Assembly (NCBI GenBank): GCA_964464635.1
Contig: CAYXGT010000002.1
Location: 16,881-80,880, forward strand
Direction of reading: 5' to 3'
DNA length: 64,000 bases
Source of the DNA: CAYLMG01 sp964464635
GTDB taxonomy: Bacteria > Planctomycetota > Phycisphaerae > Sedimentisphaerales > Anaerobacaceae
The translations under genes and the position numbers were made by a program. Below the pieces are notes generated by a model that was not told the DNA's origin, did not search any database, and saw only the letters and a program-made list of their open reading frames with translations. Below are positions 51,558-60,100 of the stretch, piece by piece (position 1 is the stretch's first letter; each line of letters opens with the position of its first letter).

Positions 51558-51977
51558 GTGGTGAAAAGAATACACAACAATATACCGGGCGAGTATTCAG
51601 TTCTGCAATTAAATCGCGACAGAATCGAGCTTCTGCGAAACAGAATATATCTTCTTGCCGGCGCGGAAAGAATTATTATGACGATGTACTTAGAGAACGG
51701 GGCCAGCTTTCGCCAGATAGCAAAGCTTACCGGCGTATCAGAGAGCACGGTCGGTCGGCGAATACACAAAATCACGAAAAGACTGCTGGATGGATTCTTC
51801 ATACAGTGCCTGAGAAACCGTGACAGGCTAAGCCCGGCAGAGCTTAAAATCGCAAAGGAGTATTTCATAAACGCACTTCCGATGACAAAAATCGCTGAGA
51901 AAAAAAACATAAGCTATTACAACGTCAGAAGGGCAGTCAGGAATATAAAGATGTGCATAAACGAACAAGAGGATTAG
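51558..51977 (+). CDS. Sigma70-region-4-like or phage regulator with two helix-turn-helix segments
   Basis: A 139-residue basic protein. Residues about 45-75 read as a sigma region 4 or LuxR-like HTH (G-A-S-F-R-Q-I-A-K-L-T-G-V-S-E-S-T-V-G-R-R), with a second HTH-like segment near 108-130 (L-P-M-T-K-I-A-E-K-K-N-I-S-Y-Y-N-V-R-R). GTG 51558 is the only start in this frame, while a better placed ATG (51539) reads in another frame. It may control the downstream ABC/GNAT genes. A single-base frameshift or a leader peptide could explain the offset. Confidence 0.65.
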   Translation: MVKRIHNNIPGEYSVLQLNRDRIELLRNRIYLLAGAERIIMTMYLENGASFRQIAKLTGVSESTVGRRIHKITKRLLDGFFIQCLRNRDRLSPAELKIAKEYFINALPMTKIAEKKNISYYNVRRAVRNIKMCINEQED

Positions 51978-52070
51978 TTAAATGGTTAATTGGTTAAATG
52001 GTTAATTCAACGAATCTACACCCTATACCCTACACTAACTAATTAACCAATCACTAGTTAACTAATTATT
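51978..52070. repeat. GGTTAAAT/TTAACCAA low-complexity tract
   Basis: Words GGTTAATTGGTTAAATGG and, inverted, AATTAACCAATCACTAG fill the whole gap before the ABC gene, which therefore has no visible ribosome binding site. Confidence 0.75.
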
Positions 52071-52727
52071 ATGGTGACATACACGATATCAAAACGGTTC
52101 AGGTGGGAACGGAAATTAAGCGAGAATGCATCTCGTGTCTGCAGGATGTTCGGGCTGACTGCGGACAGGCTCAGTGAGCAGGCGGTTGAGCACAGCTGCA
52201 CAATAAAAATAAAGGAAGGTGACATCGTATATATTACGGGGCCATCGGGAGCGGGAAAGAGTGTTCTGCTCGAAGAGCTTGAGAGACAAATCGAGCCTGA
52301 AAAAGGAGTGAACCTTTCACAGATAGAACTTTCCGCGGACAGGGCAGTTATCGATTGTATAGATGGTGACATTATCAGCAGGCTGCAAACTCTCAGCCTT
52401 GCGGGACTCAATGATGTTTTCTGCATATTGAATCGGCCGGCACGATTGAGCGAGGGACAAAAGTGGCGGTTCCGAATGGCAAAAGCTATCAGCAACAAAG
52501 CTGAATACGTATTTGCAGATGAGTTTTGCTCGGGTCTTGACAGGATAACAGCGTGTGTCATCGCTCACAACATAAGAAAATTTGCGGACAGGACGGGGAC
52601 GATATTTATCCTCGCATCGAGTCATGAGGACATACTTCTGGATTTGTCAGCCGACGTTCTGGTTGTGAAGGATTTTTGCGGGCCTGCGAGGGTCATATAT
52701 AAGGATACACAAAGAAGATATGCGTAA
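52071..52727 (+). CDS. ABC-type ATPase, N-terminal half of the COG2401 architecture
   Basis: A 218-residue soluble ATPase. Walker A is G-P-S-G-A-G-K-S (57-64), the ABC signature L-S-E-G-Q (126-130), Walker B Y-V-F-A-D-E (146-151) and the switch His185. The first 50 residues (R-V-C-R-M-F-G-L) are a small extra domain. No membrane partner is near. In archaea and others, such an ATPase is fused to an acetyltransferase-like domain; here the partner is the next gene, whose ATG overlaps this stop by 8 nt. The role is not known; transport is unlikely. Confidence 0.8.
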   Translation: MVTYTISKRFRWERKLSENASRVCRMFGLTADRLSEQAVEHSCTIKIKEGDIVYITGPSGAGKSVLLEELERQIEPEKGVNLSQIELSADRAVIDCIDGDIISRLQTLSLAGLNDVFCILNRPARLSEGQKWRFRMAKAISNKAEYVFADEFCSGLDRITACVIAHNIRKFADRTGTIFILASSHEDILLDLSADVLVVKDFCGPARVIYKDTQRRYA

Positions 52728-53454
52728 GTGCAGTATAATAAAGCATTTGCAGATAGCTGAAGGGGCGAAGAAAGATTACGAGCAGCTATCGATGTACCAC
52801 TATCGCGATACGCAGCTCGGGCCTTACGCAGCGATTTATATTTTAGAGCCGACGGGCAGACTCGCTGTGTCACTGAATAAGAGGCCTGTCGGCGTGATAG
52901 TTTATACGATGCCGGCGACATCACTCGAGCTGCGAAGTATAGCATTGAGTGACATTCTTGGCGGACTGGACAAAAAAACAAGGCTGTTGGTTATCAATAA
53001 AAATATCAGGACCATCAGCAGAGTGATAATCGAACCGAGATTTCGCAATCTTGGTCTTGCGACAACTCTTGTAAAAGAGACGCTCGGATTACTCGATGTC
53101 CCTGTCATCGAGGCGATGGCTGTGATGGGCCTTGTGAATCCCTTTTTCGAGAAGGCGGGTATGACGGCGTACAGGGCGCCGCTGCCGGCAAGATGTGTTC
53201 AGATCAAAGAGGCTTTCGAATATGTCGGTATAAAAGAGAATTTGCTTATCGATGCAGTAAAGGTGCAGAGGAAAATCGAGAGGCTCGGAAGACGAGAGAC
53301 TTTATTTATTGAAAGACAGATGCGTGAGTTTCTCGCGAGTTACGGCAAGCGAAGGCTGATGCCGGAAGGCCTGGAGAGGACAAGATATATCCTGAACAAA
53401 TTAACCGCAAGGCCGGTGTATTATGTCTGGTTCAATAAGAGCACAAGTGCATAA
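52720..53454 (+). CDS. GNAT-fold acetyltransferase-like protein, partner of the ABC ATPase
   Basis: A 244-residue protein. The GNAT core has V-I-I-E-P-R-F-R-N-L-G-L-A-T-T-L-V (acetyl-CoA loop R-x-x-G/N-L-G-L-A) followed by V-I-E-A-M-A-V-M-G-L-V-N-P-F-F-E-K-A-G-M. N-terminal Y-H-Y-R-D and C-terminal helices with R-K-I-E-R-L-G-R are extra. Translationally coupled to the ATPase gene. Phage Mu Mom, a DNA-modifying GNAT-fold protein, is a distant precedent for such folds in phages; whether this protein acts on DNA, protein or tRNA is open. Confidence 0.75.
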   Translation: MRKCSIIKHLQIAEGAKKDYEQLSMYHYRDTQLGPYAAIYILEPTGRLAVSLNKRPVGVIVYTMPATSLELRSIALSDILGGLDKKTRLLVINKNIRTISRVIIEPRFRNLGLATTLVKETLGLLDVPVIEAMAVMGLVNPFFEKAGMTAYRAPLPARCVQIKEAFEYVGIKENLLIDAVKVQRKIERLGRRETLFIERQMREFLASYGKRRLMPEGLERTRYILNKLTARPVYYVWFNKSTSA

Positions 53455-53612
53455 GTCAAAAGGGAAAAAAATTAGACACGGATTAACACGGATTAACACT
53501 GTTAAAAACAAGATATAAAAAAAATAATTCGTGTCAATTAGTGTTTAATTTGTGTAATTCGTGGTTATAAAATGTGCAGTTTGATGTTTGATGTTCGATA
53601 TCCGTTATTAAC
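53455..53612. repeat. ACACGGATTAACACGG/AATTCGTGG intergenic tract
   Basis: Direct repeats of CACGGATTAA and words ATTCGTGTC, AATTAGTG, AATTCGTGG fill this gap. A similar tract lies at 55705-55765. No gene is present. Confidence 0.8.
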
Positions 53613-54251
53613 GTGTCAAGTGACATAAAACATATTCCGATTAGTAAGCTTGTGGCTCACCCGGACAATCCGAACAGGATGAGCGCGCTGACTTTTAATA
53701 AGCTGGTTCGCAACATAAAAATGTCCGGCAGATATGAGCCGCTTATCGTTCGCAAGCATCCGAAGAAAAGAGGTTTTTATCAGATTATCAACGGCCATCA
53801 TCGTGCTAAAGCCTTACGTTGTATCAGCATACAATCGGCTGACTGCGTCGTCTGGGACGTCGATGATAGATACACTGCGATACTTTTAGCGACGCTTAAC
53901 CGGCTTGCAGGCAGTGACGTGCTTGATAAAAAGCTTGAGCTTCTAAAAAAGTTAAAAGCTGAATTCGAATCGAAAGAGCTTTCGAAACTTCTGCCTTACA
54001 CGAAAACTCAAATCGAGAAATTGGCGAAGCTTAAATCCGGTATTGCTGCCGGGCCGGCGAATGTCGCTGTCCCTGATTTTGCGAAAGCGCTTGTCTTTTT
54101 TGTCACTGACAGTCAGCACAAGACAATCGAGAAGGCGCTCGGCATCGCCGAGGACAAGTCCATAACCAACAAGGCAAAGAGAAGAGCAGATGCACTCGGG
54201 AGAATAGCGAGAGAATACAGAAGACGGATGACGGATGACGGAAAAGTCTAA
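53613..54251 (+). CDS. ParB/Spo0J-like partition or nuclease-domain protein
   Basis: A 212-residue protein starting with GTG. The ParB N-terminal domain shows I-S-K-L-V-A-H-P-D-N-P-N-R-M and the Arg box-like I-N-G-H-H-R-A-K-A-L near residue 70. A short central segment with helix-turn-helix-like K-T-Q-I-E-K-L-A follows, and the end is basic. No C-terminal dimer domain of chromosomal ParB is obvious. A ParA gene is not adjacent. The stop lies 14 nt inside the next gene, so they are coupled. Confidence 0.8.
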   Translation: MSSDIKHIPISKLVAHPDNPNRMSALTFNKLVRNIKMSGRYEPLIVRKHPKKRGFYQIINGHHRAKALRCISIQSADCVVWDVDDRYTAILLATLNRLAGSDVLDKKLELLKKLKAEFESKELSKLLPYTKTQIEKLAKLKSGIAAGPANVAVPDFAKALVFFVTDSQHKTIEKALGIAEDKSITNKAKRRADALGRIAREYRRRMTDDGKV

Positions 54252-54879
54252 AAAGAAAAATAAAAACGGTGGCGGCTTATGGTTGCCGAACGAGATACTG
54301 AATCTTTTCGATATCGATGAGAGCTGCAAGATGCTGCTGGCACACTTTTACAGTTTCGGCACGAAAGGCTGTTACCAGAGCAATAAAACATTAGCTCAAA
54401 TCTTTATGACAACTGCAAGAACAATCACGAGAAGAATTTCTAAGATAGAAAAATATCTGTATTTAAAAAATCCCAAGGGATACTATCGCACGATCTGGGT
54501 CAGGTTTCATCCGAAGGTTTCTGAAATCAGGCCTGAAAGATTTAACAATCAGCAGCAGGGGGTACGACAAGATTGTCGTACTCAGTACGACAAAAGTGGT
54601 AAATCGACTACGACAAAACCTGTATTTCGACCACGACAGAATTGTCTAACTACTAATACATATACTAATACAGAGACTAATACAGGTACTGCAGCCGACT
54701 TGCCTATGCCTGCCGGTGGGCAGGCAAGTCGTCTGCTGGAACAAAGAAGGGCGGCGGCCCGACAGAAGATCGAGCAGTTCAAGAAAAGGTTCGGCAGCGG
54801 GCAAAAGAGCGAGCGATTGTCACCGGAAGAGTTCGAGAAGCGAAGGCAGATGATTATAAAGCAGCTCCGCAGCTCGTAA
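54235..54879 (+). CDS. Winged-helix replication-initiator-like protein with an origin-like array inside the gene
   Basis: A 214-residue protein. The first 105 residues are a winged helix (L-P-N-E-I-L-N-L-F-D, then S-N-K-T-L-A-Q-I-F-M-T-T-A-R-T-I-T-R-R-I-S). A low-complexity Thr/Asn linker (T-N-T-Y-T-N-T-E-T-N-T) joins it to a basic helical end. HTH_36-like phage replication proteins have this plan. The linker DNA contains a palindrome and repeats (54562-54684), as the lambda O gene does for its origin. A 3' fragment of a paralogue is at 28.2 kb. Binding of its own DNA is inference. Confidence 0.7.
   Translation: MTEKSKKKNKNGGGLWLPNEILNLFDIDESCKMLLAHFYSFGTKGCYQSNKTLAQIFMTTARTITRRISKIEKYLYLKNPKGYYRTIWVRFHPKVSEIRPERFNNQQQGVRQDCRTQYDKSGKSTTTKPVFRPRQNCLTTNTYTNTETNTGTAADLPMPAGGQASRLLEQRRAAARQKIEQFKKRFGSGQKSERLSPEEFEKRRQMIIKQLRSS
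54562..54735. other. Possible intragenic replication origin
   Basis: A perfect palindrome GTACGACAA-GA-TTGTCGTAC at 54562-54581 is followed by further half-sites GTACGACAA (54585), TACGACAA (54609) and CACGACAGA (54632), and by ACTAATACA three times at 54652, 54664 and 54676 (12-bp period). A hairpin follows, with arms GACTTGCC and GGCAAGTC or inner CCTGCC/GGCAGG. The array lies in the linker-coding part of the initiator gene. Confidence 0.5.
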
Positions 54880-54969
54880 GAACTTTATAAATAAAGATGA
54901 CTTGACTAAACACATATCGTAGAATTAAGATATATGAGTATTGCTAGCTTAAATATAAGGGGACAGATT

Positions 54970-55539
54970 ATGAGGAGATTATTTATTGTTGGGGCGAAAA
55001 TCGTAGGCCTGGTATGTATATTTTGGGCTATTACCGCGACTCTACAGATTATGTCTTTCATGGGCATGTCTTTTAGCGGCATGTCTCGCAATCCGTCGGT
55101 GTACATATCGATACTCTTTAATGCCATAGGTGCAGCTGCTTATTTGCTTTTATCGATATGTTTTACGATTATCCTGTTATTCAGGACCGAGTGGCTGGCA
55201 GACAAGGTTAAACTCTACAAAGACAGTGACGTACCGCATCGGCCTGAATTAAATACGCTGCTCAATCTTGGCATTATCCTTGTAGGCTTATACATCCTGG
55301 CAATTACCGTACCGGGTCTTGGAAAATCCGTATCGACTATGTTTGGCATGCTTTTTCGCGTTCGCGAAAGAGATAATATATTACCTTATATTGTTTTTCT
55401 ATACCTTATGCCGCTTATAGCAGATATTTTTAAGGTTGCTATCGGCCTTATTTTTGTTTTTATGCCAGGCCGTTTAATATCTTTTACTGAGAGATGGCGA
55501 AAGAAATTCGACTACAAACCGACACAAGCGCAAGAATAA
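54970..55539 (+). CDS. Four-span membrane protein of unknown function
   Basis: ATG 54970 has GGGGAC upstream; an in-frame ATG at 54934 lacks one. The 189-residue product has about four membrane spans (near 5-28, 43-65, 92-113, 134-160). A Met/Ser/Gly-rich patch (M-G-M-S-F-S-G-M-S) follows the first span. The C-terminus is basic. No family recognised. It may belong to the accessory element or to the host. Confidence 0.55.
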   Translation: MRRLFIVGAKIVGLVCIFWAITATLQIMSFMGMSFSGMSRNPSVYISILFNAIGAAAYLLLSICFTIILLFRTEWLADKVKLYKDSDVPHRPELNTLLNLGIILVGLYILAITVPGLGKSVSTMFGMLFRVRERDNILPYIVFLYLMPLIADIFKVAIGLIFVFMPGRLISFTERWRKKFDYKPTQAQE

Positions 55540-55822
55540 AACAAACGGCTTCGCAGCCTGTGATTCTACCGTAACCACCAAGTCACCAAGGCACAAAGAT
55601 TAAAACATTAAACAATTATCGCTGATACCCTGGGCACAAGTTACATTGATTAAGCTGATTGCGCAGAAAAAAATTAAATCAGCGAAATTTATGCCTTAGG
55701 TATCAGTGATTAAATAATTCGTCACACTTAGTGTTCAGTTCGTGAAATTCGTGGTTCGATTTTTTTCATTCTGAATTCTAAATTCTGAATTCTAATTTCC
55801 ATATTTGAAAGGAGTTACGAAA
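55540..55822. repeat. Low-complexity intergenic tract before the HNH gene
   Basis: Contains ACCACCAAGTCACCAAGGCA, AATTCGTCACACTTAGTGT and alternating TTCTGAATTCTAAATTCTG words. Such word-like tracts recur across the window. No gene is present. Confidence 0.75.
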
Positions 55823-56422
55823 ATGGTAAATGGAGTTTCGAGAGAGGTTTCGGGCGTTGGTTTTCGGAGGCTTGTTTTGAACAGGGGACGCTTCACGATG
55901 GTCGATGCCGAAGATTATGACAGGCTGGCGAGGTACAAATGGTACTGTATCGGCTCGGGCGGATACCTTTACGCGAAACGCAGCGAGGGCAGGCGTATGA
56001 TAAAGATGCACCGTGACATCGTTCAGCCGCCTGCAGGATTTTACGTGGACCACAAAAATCACAACACGCTCGATAACCGCAAGAGCAATTTGAGAATTTG
56101 CACGCCGGCACAGAACAGTTTCAACCGAATCCCTTCGGAGAAGGGCACGAGCAGGTACAAAGGCGTTTACTGGAGCAGTGACAGAAAGAGATGGATTGCG
56201 GTAATCGGTTTCAGGAACAGATTAATTCACATCGGCTGTTTCGATTATGAGCTTGACGCTGCGGTTGCTTATGACGATAAGGCTGCGGAATTGTTCGGCG
56301 AGTTCGCAGCTTTGAATTGCCAGTACCGCCCCGAGCTTGCACAATGGCTCAGGGAAACAAGACTTTTCGGTACCCTGCCGAACACCGATTTTTGTTTAAC
56401 ACAAAGACCTGATTTGGTATAA
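55823..56422 (+). CDS. HNH endonuclease with AP2 DNA-binding domain
   Basis: A 199-residue protein; AAAGGAG precedes ATG 55823. The HNH_3-type nuclease has M-H-R-D-I-V-Q-P-P and V-D-H-K-N-H-N-T-L-D-N-R-K-S-N-L-R, with N-S-F-N-R as the last part. An AP2-type DNA-binding domain follows (Y-K-G-V-Y-W-S-S-D-R-K-R-W-I-A-V-I, A-A-V-A-Y-D-D-K-A). This is a common free-standing homing endonuclease layout in phages, often near packaging or replication genes. Confidence 0.9.
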   Translation: MVNGVSREVSGVGFRRLVLNRGRFTMVDAEDYDRLARYKWYCIGSGGYLYAKRSEGRRMIKMHRDIVQPPAGFYVDHKNHNTLDNRKSNLRICTPAQNSFNRIPSEKGTSRYKGVYWSSDRKRWIAVIGFRNRLIHIGCFDYELDAAVAYDDKAAELFGEFAALNCQYRPELAQWLRETRLFGTLPNTDFCLTQRPDLV

Positions 56423-56478
56423 TGATAAAAGGTCAACAGGTAAAAAGAACTGTTAGAGAAAAACAGGAAAGGGAAGAG

Positions 56479-56892
56479 ATGAACGAATCAGCTAACAATG
56501 CTACAGAGCAAAAAGCAAAATTTTCCAAGCTGGCGATAGCATCTTTCATATTAGCTGTCATACCTTTTGCTTGTATGGTTGCTCAACTGTTCACACTTGA
56601 TATTGATATTTTTTTCAAGTCGGCTACTTATTTATTTACAAAAAAGTTGCTTTTTCCCTACGATAAATTTTACATTTGGATTTATCTATTTATTGGGTTT
56701 CCAGGCTCTCTTTTCCTTTCAATTATGAGCGTTGTTTTTTCAGTCTGGGGGATAAACAACATCATAAAAAGCAAGGGCACCTTAAGAGGGGTAGTGTTCG
56801 CAGAACTCGGATTGGGTATGGCTTCAATTATTTTGTGGTCTTATGTTTATATCCTGCAAATTTACATTGGCGGCTTTCCTTCGCCTACGTAA
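56479..56892 (+). CDS. DUF4190-type small membrane protein
   Basis: ATG 56479 has AGGAAAGGG upstream; an earlier ATG at 56422 overlaps the HNH stop (TAATG) and cannot be ruled out. The 137-residue product has a soluble Asn/Glu/Lys-rich start and about three membrane spans, with the F-S-V-W-G-I-N-N-I and G-V-V-F-A-E-L-G-L-G segments seen in DUF4190 proteins. Function unknown. Confidence 0.65.
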   Translation: MNESANNATEQKAKFSKLAIASFILAVIPFACMVAQLFTLDIDIFFKSATYLFTKKLLFPYDKFYIWIYLFIGFPGSLFLSIMSVVFSVWGINNIIKSKGTLRGVVFAELGLGMASIILWSYVYILQIYIGGFPSPT

Positions 56893-56957
56893 CGAAAAAA
56901 ACAGTTCGATGATTGCCGGTGGTTCGGTTCCTTAGCTTCATAAGGCAGAATTTATGC

Positions 56958-57083
56958 TTGATTTATGCAACTTTTTTTGGTACAATCACTTAGGTTTTTC
57001 TGGTTCAAAATCCGACGACACCCGGTGGTGAAAATCTGTCTCGGCAGGCGGGAATCAGCGTAAAAAATGCATTGTCAGCATTT
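56958..57083 (+). promoter_or_regulatory. Promoter and possible operator of the polysaccharide-degradation locus
   Basis: TTGATT (56958-56963) and TACAAT (56981-56986) are 17 bp apart, leaving an untranslated leader of about 155 nt. Inside it AAATGC-ATTGTCA-GCATTT (57065-57083) is an inverted repeat of the size bound by sugar-responsive repressors. No known riboswitch is recognised. Confidence 0.5.
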
Positions 57084-57149
57084 GAAATGTAAAAACCGCA
57101 CTAAAAACGCCTTAGAGGGGTAATAATTATAAACGAAAGGACTATAAAT

Positions 57150-60100
57150 ATGCGGCATTACGAGTGGCTGAAAACGGCTCTGGCGACAGCGTTTCTGTTG
57201 TTGTGCCCGTTGGCAGCCGACGCAGATATACTGAACATCAACGACGAAATCCAGACCTATGCCAGCCTGACCGATACGACCGTAAATATGACAGGCACAT
57301 CGGAGCTGCACATTACATCCGGCACCGACCCGATACCCGGCTGTCAGATAAATCTCAATTCGTCGGATTCCTGGTTCTTCCTCGAGCAGGTCCTGCCGTC
57401 TGACGTCGTCTCGACATATCTTAGCCAGGTCCGGGTCAACGGCTCGCCGGCGGTAGTGAACAGTAACGTTCGCGTTGACCAGTATGTCAGCGGCGCGGTT
57501 GTAATTCCGCACGCACCGGGTTACAAGCCTCTGCAAATCTACAGTGACTTTTATTACGGCGGCTCGTCGATGTCACTCGGCCTTTATACTTACTACAAAG
57601 GCACTTCTTCACTGGGCGCTTTGAATAATAACGTGTGCAGCTTCAGGCTGAAGCGAGGCTATATGGCGACCTTCGCTCAGGATGAGGGCGGTACCGGCAG
57701 AAGCAGAACTTACGTCGCACAGGATAACGATATTAATATCGAGGTCATCCCGGAGGAATTGTCTTACTCGATTTCTTTAATTCGTGTCTTTCCCTGGCGG
57801 TGGGCGAACAAGAAAGGCTGGATCGACTGGGATACCGCAAATGCCTTCGCTTTGGCCGACGTTTTGATATGTGGCTGGCTTTACGATTATAAAGTTTTCG
57901 AAGAATCTACGCAAAATATGGAATACATTCCCATGCGCAAGGAGGCAGGGTGGCCTGAATATTCCAACATCAATAACAAGCAGAAAACCACCGCTGCGCT
58001 TGCCTTTAATGAACCCGATAAGTCGGACCAGGCGGATATGACCGTCGAGGAGGTAATCGCGCAATGGCCGAACCTCGTCGCATCAGGTTTGAGAATTGGT
58101 TCGCCTGCAACGAGTGACGGCGGACTTTCCTGGCTGTATGATTTCATCGATGCTGCAGACGCTCTGGACTATCGAGTAGATTTCGTCGCCATCCATTGCT
58201 ATCTGGGCTGCTACACCGCCTCACAATGGTACAACTGGCTCAAGCAGGTCCACGACCGAACGGGACGACCGCTTTGGGTGACGGAATGGAACAACGGCTG
58301 CAACTGGACAGGATGCGAACCAGCAAGCGAGCAGGAACAAGCGGACAAAATCGCAGAATTCATCGCAGTGATGGATGGTGCAGATTTCGTCGAGCGATAC
58401 TCGGTCTATAACTGGTGCTCGAGCCGGGAATTGGTCGCCAGCTTTCCCCCAAATCCCGTTGTGCTGACTCTTGCCGGCGAGGTCTATCGTGACAACCAGG
58501 CTCCGATGGCTTACATTCAGCCGCCCACACACGGCTCCGGCGGCTGTGCATATTATCAGCTCGATAGTGACACACTCGATATCACCAGCTGCGGCAATCA
58601 CGGTATCGCGTACGGCGGAGCGAATTATACGACAGGTCATATCGGCCAGGCGATTAATCTGGACGGCTCGAACGATTATGTCGCGCTTCCTGACAACCTC
58701 GGCGACGGCACCGACTTTACCTTTGCAGCCTGGGTCTATTGGGACGGCAGCGGACAGTGGCAGCGAATATTCGATTTCGGAGCCAACGACCAACGATATA
58801 TGCTCCTTACGCCGCGTTCCGGCGGCAACACGCTGCGTTTCGCTATCTCGGTAGAGAGCTATAGCAATGAACAGATAATGGAGACGACCCAGTTGGCCAC
58901 AGGTTCGTGGAGGCACCTCGCTGTAACTATAAAAGACAACACAGGGAAACTGTTCGTAAGCGGCTCGCCCGTTGCAACGAACACTTCAATGACGCTCAAT
59001 CCCTCGGACCTGAAGACGCTCAGAAACTATCTCGGCAGAAGTCAGTTTACTCCCGATCCCTACTTTAACGGCCGGCTCGATGAGGTTATCATCGCCGACT
59101 ACGCTATGACCGATACGCAAATCGCAAACCTTGCCGCCGATACACCCGATAACCACCCGCCCGCATTCACCAGCGACCCTGTCACCAAGCCTGACTGTAT
59201 GCCGGGTGACTCGTACATCGGTACATTGATTTATAACGCCTCAGACATAGACGCCGGAGAAATACTTGTCTTCAGCAAGACCGCGGGGCCCGACTGGCTG
59301 GATGTGGCTGCCGACGGCAGGCTCACGGGCTCGCCTGGTTACGGCGACCTCGGCGAAAACAGCTTCACCGTACGCGTCACCGACGGCAGCGCAGCCTACG
59401 ATGAAGCAACACTTAATATCATGGTCCTCGGCATCGGCATTAAAACACGTTATAAGTTTGACGGCAATGCCAATGACAGTATCGGCTCGAATCATGGCAC
59501 TGTCACCGGTACCGTCAGTTACCCGACAGGGAAAATAGTGCAGGCAATCGACCTTGATGGCTCAAGTGATTACGTGACACTGCCTGCCGGCCTGTTCAAT
59601 AGCGACGATATTACAATCGCTGCCTGGGTCTATTGGGACGGCGGAGATATATGGCAGCGAATCTTCGATTTCGGAAACAACACAACGCAGTATATGTTCC
59701 TTACGCCGAGCTCGTACAGCAGCACCCTGCGATTCGCAATTACGACCTCCGGCAACGGCGCCGAGCAGAGGGTTGAGACAACGCAGCCGACCACCGGCGC
59801 GTGGACGCACGTGGCCGTCACCCTCCAGGGCGATGTCGGAAAAATCTACGTCGGCGGCGTGCTGAAAAATACCAACACCAGTATGTCACTCAATCCTTCC
59901 GATTTCAATCCGGCTATAAACTACATCGGCGACAGCCAGTTCAGCGGCGACCCGCTGTTTAACGGCCGAATCGACGACTTCCGTATCTATAATTTCGCAC
60001 TCTCAGCTCCCGATATCGCAACGCTGGCCAACGGCTACGAGAACAATCCGCCGTCTTTTATCAGCGACCCATTCAGCAACGTCGATGCGATTGAAGACGC

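Noticed and set aside
51401..51823. Open frame overlapping the sigma-like gene
   Set aside because: It runs through an intergenic palindrome and gives a basic, low-complexity product with no HTH pattern; the alternative frame has two HTH-like segments. The good ATG at 51539 in this frame is noted separately.
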